A DNA stretch of 64,000 nt from assembly GCA_030737835.1 (NCBI GenBank), contig JAUJYN010000013.1, forward strand, positions 598,205 through 662,204. The letters are read 5' to 3'. Shown here one piece after another: positions 56,350 to 64,000 of the stretch. Numbering within the stretch: position 1 is the stretch's first letter; every line of letters begins with the position of its first letter. Position numbers and translations under genes: made by a program. The notes under the pieces were generated by a model. That model was not told the DNA's origin. It did no database searches and saw only the letters and a program-made list of their open reading frames with translations. This DNA is from Acorus gramineus (lineage: Eukaryota > Streptophyta > Magnoliopsida > Acorales > Acoraceae).

Positions 56350-56960
56350 GTTTATCTATCTCTACCTTGCAATCATGGCGAACACTATTGTCTACGATGT
56401 CCCATGCATCTTGCGAGCCCAACAAAGCCTTCATTTTGATACTCTAATTTTTATAATTTTCTTTTGTGAGTTGAGGAACAATGAATTGCGTAATCCCGAT
56501 CGTCATCTCATTTTGTGGCTCTGATACCAATATGTAAAAATTAGGAAACTTCAAGAAAGGGAAGACAACTTGTTTTTTTTTTTCATAAATTTACTTCCTC
56601 TGTTTTGAATACAAAGCATACAACACCACTTATAGATAGTTACATTGCTCTTTCATATCCCATAGGACTCTTGGATGACTCAACATATCAACAACTATTG
56701 AAAACTTTATATGACACCTAGAACCCAAAAACACTTAGAAACACACTAACATTACTACTCCAGGTTCATTCACATAATAAATGTATAAAGTCATCTTTAA
56801 CATTCTAGAATGACTCTTGATTTTCCACATGCTTCAGCTCTGAATTTGACCACCTTTGACTTCATCTTGCCATGTAGGATGCCATGCAGTAATTAATCAA
56901 GTTTAATTTTTAACATTCACTTTGGTATGAATACACCAAGCGTCTTAATAGTTAGTAGAA
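56350..56960 (-). mobile_element. Copia-type LTR retrotransposon relic (fossil)
   Basis: On the minus strand, a primer site TGGTATCAGAGCC (56529-56517) separates LTR-like DNA to the right (starting TG near 56534) from a gag N-terminal remnant to the left (about 56355-56480) with the MKALLGSQDAWDIV motif typical of plant Copia gag (DUF4219/UBN2). Only this corner of the element remains; it is truncated and broken. The right limit is uncertain. It lies just beyond the pectate lyase 3' end. Confidence 0.65.
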
Positions 56961-57560
56961 TCATTGCTTTCATCCAATAAAGCATATGATACCATATGTT
57001 TGAACCCATATCTTTGTGGTGCTTTGGTATTTAGTTTCTTCTTATATTTCCTTTTGGCTATATTGTAATGTTTTTATTCTTAGTGTTGCTCATTCGAGCT
57101 TGTTCGATTAGATAAACGAGTCGAAATTGAACAATTTTTAAAGCTTGGTTTGTAAACAAGTCAAGCCTGAGTCTATACGAACTTGTTACTTAACATAAAA
57201 GGGGGAAACAAAAACTCGAGCTAAGCCGAGCCGAGTCTGAGTCTGAGCACGAGCTTATGTCATTTTCACATGTATAAGTTGTTGTGATTTGTGAAAGATG
57301 ACTTTTCAAATGCTAAACAAATTTTTTTTTAATTAAATGAGCTTGAGCCGAGCCTTGCCTTGGTTTGAGTTTCGACTTGGCTCGTTTAACAAACGAGCTG
57401 AACCAAGTTTCAACTGAGCTTTTCACGAGTCAAACGATCCGAGCTTAAACATGAAATTAAACTCGATCCTGAATTAAATAGAGTCGAGCTTGATATTAAA
57501 CGAGTCGTGTCTAAATAGATCAAAGCTCAGTTCATTTAACTCATTTACCACCTCATGGGC
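56961..57560. repeat. GAGCTTGAGCCGAGC-type degenerate repeat
   Basis: From about 57090 to 57540 the sequence cycles through variants of CGAGCTTG, GAGCCGAGC, AACGAGTCG and CTCGTTTAAC. This composition is widespread in plant intergenic DNA. No coding is supported. It ends about 420 bp before the PMD-like start codon. Confidence 0.6.
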
Positions 57561-57977
57561 CTTAAAGTAATAACAATTTTCCGTTAACTTTTTGAACAAT
57601 TTTCAGGTTCCCTCGCCACTGGACCACGTACGTTTTGGTGGTTGTCCGGACAAACAGCCAAGTTCCTCCGAAACCGTTTAAGATAAACATCAAATGCCAC
57701 GTGCACAAAGCAGAGAAATTCTCTCTCCATTCACTCCAGCCATCGATAGCTTATCCATTTATTTTAATCTATTCCGCCACAACATATAACCGTTCTCTCC
57801 ATCTGTCGAACGCTCTTTTTATTCCGCCCGTCCAATCCTTAACCGTTTCTCCTTCAGAGGCGCAGATTTCAGATTCTCTTTTAAAAGGCAAGTCCGAAAG
57901 CTGTCTCTCCTTCTCTCCTGCTTTTCTTGACTCTCCTACATCTTTTTTGTGCTTCAGATTGATCGATCGATCCATCA

Positions 57978-58925
57978 ATGGCGGACGAGACCCTCTCCAA
58001 CGACGACGTGACCTACGATTCTCACTCGGTCGACGACACGGAAGACTTGAAGGCGAAAATCGAAGCCCTGGTGGACGAGAACGTTGAATACATAACAGAA
58101 AACAAGAAGTTGAAGGAGAAGATAGACCTCTTGATGGCGAACGCGGAGGCGCACGCGAGTGACCGGGCGAAGATGAAGTTCGACGTCGAGGAGCTCCGGC
58201 GGGAGATCGAACTGTTGGAGGAGGACCAGAAGGCTCTGAAGGCGATGGCCTCCCGAGCGGATCTTGAGGCGGAGGTCGTCCACCTCCACGAGCAGCTCCA
58301 CGCTTCCCATTCCGCGGGAGACGAAACCGCCTCGGAACTCGCGCAGCTGAAATTGGCCTTCGCAGAGCTCGAGAAGAGCGGCCGCGACGGAGACTCGAAG
58401 GTCGCGCTTCTCGAGAAGGAGAAGGCTTACCTGGCGGAGCAGACGTTGGAGATGGAGAGGCGGATCCGGGAGTTCGAGAGCAAGATCGGAGACACGGAGG
58501 TCGTGGAGTCGTCGCTGAGGGGGGAGATCCTGAAGAGGGAGGGGGAGATCATGAGGCTGAAGAGGGAGGCCGACGAGAAGGCGGCCTCGGTTTCCGCGCT
58601 GGAGGAGCGGCTGAGGATCTCCAGAGACAAGGCGGCGGCAAAGGAGGTCGAGCTGTTGGGGAAGAACAGAGATCTAGGTGCGGATGTTAAGGATCTGATG
58701 AGGAAGGTCGCGGATTACGAGGCGATGGAAGAGAAGGTTAGCCAATTGGAGAAGAAATTGGCGGCTGCGGCATTGGCGGGAGTCAAGGAGAACGGGGTGC
58801 GCGAGAGCGCTGTGAAGGGGAAGTGTTCGGATTGTCTCTATCCATCTGTCGCGGCATCAGCGGGAACTTTTGTGGCGGTAGCGGTTGGCGCTGCGGTGGC
58901 CTACATTCGTTGTCGCAGGAGCTAG
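57978..58925 (+). CDS. Tail-anchored coiled-coil protein, PMD1/PMD2-like (peroxisome and mitochondrion division factor)
   Basis: A single-exon frame of 315 codons starting MADETLSNDD. Residues about 20-270 are rich in Glu, Lys and Leu with heptad spacing, giving a long coiled coil. Residues 291-310 (starting VAASAGTFVAV) form one membrane helix, followed by a short basic tail RCRRS, the layout of a tail-anchored outer-membrane protein. Length, N-terminus and tail fit the plant PMD1/PMD2 family; Arabidopsis PMDs sit on peroxisomes and mitochondria and promote their proliferation and shape. Codons are GC-rich (many GAG, AAG, GCG), unlike the AT-rich flanks. Other tail-anchored coiled-coil proteins are an alternative. 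The ATG is the first in frame, preceded by a CT-rich leader. Confidence 0.75.
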   Translation: MADETLSNDDVTYDSHSVDDTEDLKAKIEALVDENVEYITENKKLKEKIDLLMANAEAHASDRAKMKFDVEELRREIELLEEDQKALKAMASRADLEAEVVHLHEQLHASHSAGDETASELAQLKLAFAELEKSGRDGDSKVALLEKEKAYLAEQTLEMERRIREFESKIGDTEVVESSLRGEILKREGEIMRLKREADEKAASVSALEERLRISRDKAAAKEVELLGKNRDLGADVKDLMRKVADYEAMEEKVSQLEKKLAAAALAGVKENGVRESAVKGKCSDCLYPSVAASAGTFVAVAVGAAVAYIRCRRS

Positions 58926-60249
58926 AGGTAATGCATCGACAACTTATGGTGTTGTCTGTGCATTTTTTAGTTTTTGGGGTTTCTGTATTCTTGGCGTTAG
59001 GAATCATATAGATACTTGTTTGTTTGTGGTTTTAGAGGGTATATGATGCAGTTACCTTGGTGCGGTCTGAAATCTTGATTGACTGGCTGACCTTGTGTTC
59101 ATGTTTTACCACTGGTCTTCGTAGATCAGTAATGTAGTTAATAGTGAATGCTGATTTTGTCTGTAGGGAGCACACTTTCTTGTAGTGGTGCTCGGTCATT
59201 TGTAAAACAACCCAACCCTCCCTTCCCCCCCCCACCCCACTTGCAAAATTTGTGTGGGAGAAATTTTGTAGCCTGTGCTACAGATGAATAGTTTTGCTTT
59301 TCATTTGGTTCTCTTGAAATTGATGTTGTGCCATTTCTTGACTAATATGCATCATGAAAGATGGTCATGCTACTTGATGGCATAGCTGCATCGGTTACAT
59401 TGCTTCCTTTGTTTCCATCTGTTTAAGTGGTCACCAGATCTGTAGGATTTTGGTGTTTTCTTGCGTATTGATGCTTGTTGCTGTTTCATTTGCAAAAATA
59501 ATGAGGATTATGTTTCCCATATTTTTCTTTATAGTTGCAATGTAGGAGTAAAATGTGTGCTGAAATAACTGATTGTGATTCTGGTTAGGCTACATTATCA
59601 CTTTAGGAATTGTTACATCATATTCCTATTGGCTAAAGCTTGGGTACTGCTAGTAATTAGAAATGAGTTTGTTCAAAGTATTTCTTTTTTTTTCCCGTAA
59701 AATATACATGGCGTTTTAGATTTCATGGATTGATCATTTCTGCAATATTTCAGTATTGTAATTTTTAGCTGGATTTATTTTTTCCTGTGACTGACATTTT
59801 CTGAATTCAATGTATATGCGCAAATGTTGTCCGTGTACCTGTGTCTTGCCAAATCATTCTTCTTTAGGGTCTAAAACATTTATTATTTGATATTGTCTAT
59901 TAGGATTGCCTTATATAGATCTATTTTTTATGTTCTTAAAGAATTCTTTCTTTTTATCTATGGGTCCCGTTGACTTCTGTGTTTGATTTCATATTGATGT
60001 TGCTGTAATTAAAGATGACACAACATAATTTATATTTTGTTGACAAATTTGTCTTGTGTTCTTTTGCTGTCTTTTCATGCCCCAACTAAATCATGCCATT
60101 TGTTCTGGAAAGGTGATTTGATCTGATCAGTGTAATGTGAAATCCAACTTTTATTGGTTGATATTCTCTAAAATTAAAATGTCCAATTTCCTTCTCAAGA
60201 ACGATATTTATAGAATAGATAATGAATTAATTGCTGATCTGGGCCGTCA
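58926..60249. other. 3' UTR and flank of the PMD-like gene
   Basis: The first 200-400 bp are probably 3' UTR. T-rich stretches and AATAAT-like words offer several poly(A) sites. A C-run lies at about 59226-59239. No second gene is supported. Confidence 0.4.
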
Positions 60250-61970
60250 ATACTGGGAGAGGATAGTTGACTGAAGCTGAAATTAACCACAGGAGTCAAA
60301 GATCAGTTGATGGGTCTACTTAAACAGCAGGAAATAACATGGAGGCAATGGTCCAGGGCGGCTTAAGTGTAGAGGGTAAATTCCTTCATAAGAAAAGGAT
60401 TTATTGCATTCAGAAGATCCTTTTCACCAGTTCGGAGTTAGGTAATAATTCAGCAAAGGTAAATATCACACTCGAATAATTTTTTTGTAAAATTTGGGAA
60501 AATCTTAAAACAAAAGTTAAAAAATAGAAAAAAGCTTCTAAACAAAATGTCTAGATCACCATTTTCAGGAAAAAGGAGATTAGAGATTATTGCACAGTTC
60601 ATACATTTAATGCATGGGTTATTGATTAATACATGGATTTTTTTTTATTAAGTCATGATTTAAACAGGAGTTAATCTGTTGTTGAAAAATATATGTTGAA
60701 ATGAGAATTTAAGAAAAAATGAGTGCATTAGTTAACAAGGTAGAAGATAATGAGTGGGAAGGAATGGATCGTGAGGTTATCTCAAATTTAACAGGAGTTA
60801 GAGAACCACTTCAGAAGGGATAGTAGGTGATTTCCTATTCAGATAGAGCTTCCAAGACTGAACCACTAGATGTTAAATAAGCTAGATCACCCCTTTCAGG
60901 AAAAGGAGATTAGAGATTGTATCTTCAAAACAAAGAAGGATAAAACCCCTAGGCCTTCTGGGTACCCTTATGCTTTATTCCAGGAGTTTGGGTCCCTGCT
61001 GAAAGAGGATAGCCTCGAAACGTTTGATTGCCTCACAGGACCCAAGGGAATGGTTGCATTAGGACAACTTTTTTCCCTTCTTATCGCAAAGTACAGGGTA
61101 TTGGAAAAATTTTAGATTACAGACCTATCAGTTTGTTTAATAGTGTATAAGATCATTGGATGTTTGCTAACGGACTTAAACCTGGTTTGGATTCGATGGT
61201 AGTTCAATCACAGATAGGTTTCTTTCATAGGAGGTCTATCTTAGAGGTTTTTTGTTTGCAAACGAAGTGATGATTAAGATTGATTTTTAAAAAGATTCGT
61301 GAATCAGTGAATTGGAAGTTTCTATGGAGGCTCATGAAGCAGTTTGGATTTTCTTTTAATTGGGTCATATGGCTATCTGACTTTGTCACAACCGCATAGT
61401 TTTTAGTGAAAAATCATCCACTGAGTTTCTTCAGTTCAAGGTAAAAGCCTGAGGCTGGGGGGCCCCTTTATACCTTTGTTGTTTATATTGGTTTCAAATG
61501 TTTTGAATAGAATGTGCCAATGAGCAATTGGTGCTAGGTGGTTGGAATCGTTAATCGTAGAAGACTGGGAGGGATGGCCTTCAAGTTGCTCACCTTGAGT
61601 ATGCTGACTATTCCTGTTAATATGCAATGGCAACGTATATTTGGAGCCTCAGAAATATCATCAGATGCATGGAAATGGCTTCATATCTTAAAATCACTAC
61701 GACAAGATCTCAGTGGAAGACGGCCAGATGGAGGAGTGTGAAGAGGTGATGGGATGTATGGTAGGTCAGTTCCCTGTGAGATATTTGGAATTATTGATCC
61801 GCAATGGATGCCTCAGAAGCCGTGACTGGCAACTGCTGGTTGAGAGGCTTGAATGGAAACTCTCTGGATGGAAGGGTAGACTTAAATAATTCATCATAAC
61901 CTCATTAAACCATATATCTCTCTTGGTATATCCAGTTAGAAGTATGAGGAACATTCTGAAGCTAAAAGAA
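60250..61970 (+). mobile_element. Second LINE fragment (reverse-transcriptase region), badly decayed
   Basis: Translated pieces in several frames match plant L1 ORF2: LLKQQEITWRQWSR near 60310, HPFQEKEIRDCIFKTKKDKT (60870-61010), DYRPISLFN near 61115, a FHRRSI block near 61225, a HLEYAD active-site relic near 61600 and a VERLEWKLSGWKGR end near 61840-61880. Many stops and frame changes separate them. Its motifs differ from those of the LINE at 3.7 kb, so it is another lineage. No ORF1, RNase H or 3' end was recognised. Confidence 0.75.
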
Positions 61971-62233
61971 TAGTTATTGAATCATTAGACCCCACATAAA
62001 AATACTCTTCTTTTAGTAGTTGTTAATAAGAAGGATTGAACTGTTATAACACCTACCCTCCTTTTTCAGAACAAATATACTTGTCTAATGGAATTATATC
62101 CTTGCAAAATAAATGAAATACATCCTCAAATGAAATGAATGCATTTATTTTTTCATTTTATTAACATAGTAGGTTAAGAGAAAATGAGGACAGTAAAAGG
62201 GAGGTAGAAATGAGTGCATGTGTCAGTGTCTAA

Positions 62234-62426
62234 GGCTCCATTTGGATCTGTCTTTGTGTTGCTTTTGAAAAGCTAAAAATTATTAACTTTTAGTTGTCAT
62301 CTTTCTTTTTTAAGTCAAAAAATCTTGCGATTGAAAAATTAATGAAACAACATTTTTTAAAAGCTTGAGTTTGAAACACAAAATTCTAAGAATCCCAGCG
62401 TTTCAATCGCACATTCAAATGCAGCC
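62234..62426. mobile_element. Tourist-like MITE of a different subfamily
   Basis: The 193-bp element begins GGCTCCATTTGGATC and ends CATTCAAATGCAGCC, whose complement starts GGCTGCATTTGAATG. TAA flanks both ends (62231-62233 and 62427-62429). The inside is AT-rich. Confidence 0.75.
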
Positions 62427-62678
62427 TAATATTATTTTGATGGTGGATTCTTGTGGCCTGGAAGGAAGTTCTAATTCAGACTACTTTGTTCATGTATTCA
62501 TTAACTTTAGCAGCTCAGATATTCTAAATCTTTATTTCTTTATTGAAGACAAAAAATGAAGAAGAAGAAAGAATGAAAGAAAATTGAGCAGCAACATGCT
62601 TGAAATAGCACTCCACACTCATAAGTTTGTATTTTACAATAGAAGGCATTTTTATAGTACATTTATATGATTACTTTT

Positions 62679-62875
62679 TTTAGATCACCTGTATGATGTG
62701 GATATAACAAGTCTGAAAGGCTTTTAGATATCAGTAGTTTACATGGTTGTTAGAAGTGCTTTTCCCTGGATTTTTTTCTTTAGATCACCTGTATGATGTG
62801 GATACAACAAGTCTGAAAGGCTTCTAGATATCTGTAGATTTCAATTTTTCATGGTTCTTAGAAGTTCTATGCCCT
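62679..62875. repeat. 100-bp tandem duplication
   Basis: TTTAGATCACCTGTATGATG and the following 80 bases (ACAAGTCTGAAAGGCTT, TTAGATATC, TAGAAGT) recur with a period of 100. The copies differ at several positions, so the event is not recent. Confidence 0.8.
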
Positions 62876-62999
62876 CGTTTGTTGGTTTTTTATTTTTTCA
62901 TTTGTTTTTCAAAAAGGCTTTGTATCCATAGTGGTTACTAGGCCCTTAACAACTAGCTGAGAGAGCTGTAGTAACAAGTCTAGAGGACTAAATCATTTT

Positions 63000-63095
63000 T
63001 TTCTCTCATCTTGCGCCCTTGAAGAATTGAGGACCTGACCTCTCGCAAAGGGGAGGATGTCCTTACCGCAACGCTAAGTGTGTGGGGACTCGTGT
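63000..63095 (-). mobile_element. SINE-like tRNA-derived segment (degenerate)
   Basis: On the minus strand, TTAGCGTTGCGGTAAGG resembles a Pol III A box and, about 35 bases on, GAGGTCAGGTCCTCAATTC resembles a worn B box. The arrangement matches plant tRNA-type SINE heads; no poly(A) tail or target duplication was identified. Confidence 0.45.
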
Positions 63096-63589
63096 GTTGG
63101 TTATTGTAATCTTTACGTTGGTCCTGTGTTTTTATGTTTTTTTGGGGGAGGAGGGTGATGACAAACAAAAGACTATCATTTTCTAAAGTTCAACGTTGAT
63201 ACACTCGTTGTTTTTTCGTCATCATATCACTAATGCGATATATATAATCATCTAATACAATATATATTCTATATGTCAGTATATATAATAAAATATATAA
63301 AACTATGTGCATTCAAATCACACATGCATTTACAAAAAAAAATGCATGAAACATTTTCCTTCTAATTATTACTGATTCATTTTTAGAAAACTGTGAAAAT
63401 GGTGAGTCTCTAGTCTCTTTGTTGTGCACTATTCCAACTGATTACAAGAATGATTGTCATAACATTTCTCTTTAATTTATCTGTATTTATTATATGAAAA
63501 TTTAAAAAAAACTTCTGAACGGAACCTTAGCTTAGACAGTCACTCACTGTCCAAAAAATAATAGACTAAAAGAAAACTCTGCGGGGCTA

Positions 63590-63690
63590 AAGCTGATCCC
63601 TCGCTTGGCGAGGTGATAAAGATGGCACCTCCCTTTGAGAAAGAACTAGGGTTCAAACCCTGTTATCATCCTTAGTGGATTAATAAAAAG
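63590..63690 (+). mobile_element. SINE-like tRNA-derived segment
   Basis: TGGCGAGGTGATAAAG fits a Pol III A box and GGGTTCAAACCC fits the B box, about 37 bases apart as in tRNA-derived SINEs. It cannot be an intact tRNA: the acceptor arms do not pair. The 3' end and target duplication are unclear. Confidence 0.55.
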
Positions 63691-63734
63691 TGCATGTTAT
63701 TCAATTTCGAGTTGAATGAACTCATTTTTAATAA

Positions 63735-63850
63735 GTGTAAGAAAAAATTTAGTGAGGTATATACATCATCTAATGAGGTATATGTTTCACTAAGTCTGTA
63801 ATGAGGTATATAGGTCTGTGTTTTGGACTGAGAAAAAAACTGAGTGTAGC
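63735..63850. repeat. Short dispersed repeat related to 1830-2030 and 33130-33210
   Basis: AATTTAGTGAGGTATATACA and GTGTTTTGGACTG recur in similar order near 1840-2030; a weaker match lies near 33138-33200. Inside, GAGGTATATA occurs three times. Confidence 0.4.
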
Positions 63851-64000
63851 AGCACTCAAAAAGAAATGTTAGGCTGGTGGGCCTTGGCCCTTTGTTAGTT
63901 GATGAACAAGCCTATTGGGCTTGGTGTTTCATGGGTAGTAGCCCAGTATGATAGCCCAGTTGGGCTTTGATTTCATAGGCAGTAAAGGAAAAGGGTCAGA

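Noticed and set aside
57978-58925. Myosin-, kinesin- or golgin-type coiled-coil gene
   Set aside because: There is no motor or GRIP domain; the short length with a C-terminal anchor and basic tail fits the PMD type better.
63590-63690. Intact tRNA gene
   Set aside because: A and B boxes are present, but the acceptor stem does not pair and there is no convincing anticodon arm; a SINE-like origin fits better.

Overview
The window is nuclear DNA from a flowering plant. The evidence is: spliced genes with GT-AG introns, a STIG1-type cysteine-rich gene, a plant pectate lyase, a coiled-coil protein like the plant PMD division factors, plant L1-type LINEs, Tourist-like MITEs, and Tekay/Del-type Ty3 elements primed by initiator tRNA-Met. 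I cannot name the species. About four loci look like working genes: STIG1-like (14.4-14.8 kb, minus), a small protein joining an RNase H1-type N-terminal domain to a C-terminal membrane helix (52.0-52.5 kb, minus, 5' UTR intron to 53.4 kb), a four-exon pectate lyase (54.3-56.2 kb, plus) and a tail-anchored coiled-coil protein (58.0-58.9 kb, plus).

1-20 kb is an old tandem duplication around the STIG1 gene. Blocks at 1.0-1.8, 10.8-11.0 and about 12.4 kb reappear in the same order at 15.2-15.8, 17.9-18.2 and 19.0-19.3 kb. Copy A has taken in a MITE, a 6 kb LINE whose 3' end was later duplicated in tandem (533 bp), and a 755-bp Mutator-type element with an exact 9-bp target duplication. Copy B kept the gene; the matching place near the left edge of the window has no STIG1 coding sequence.

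20-51 kb is a retrotransposon nest. A decayed FAR1/MULE-transposase-like gene (20.26-20.64 and 31.0-32.2 kb) is split by a 10.36-kb Tekay-type element with exact 5-bp target duplications and 3.2-kb LTRs. Next come a solo LTR of a related subfamily (34.92-38.43 kb, exact 5-bp target duplication), a piece of a different LTR (about 39.8-40.4 kb), and a second, better-preserved Tekay element (40.44-50.14 kb). All these elements are fossils. Their LTRs carry a CG-rich cassette, an ACCCTC-rich repeat and a stem-loop with paired substitutions between subfamilies.

51-64 kb is the gene-bearing part. The RNase H1-N/membrane gene and the pectate lyase are divergent and share a 0.85-kb spacer holding a fragment of a PAS/Raf-like kinase gene and twin CACGTG boxes. 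A Copia relic lies behind the pectate lyase. Beyond the PMD-like gene are a second, older LINE piece, another MITE and two tRNA-type SINE-like pieces. The genes form no shared pathway; the most unusual coding object is the RNase H1-N/tail-anchor protein.
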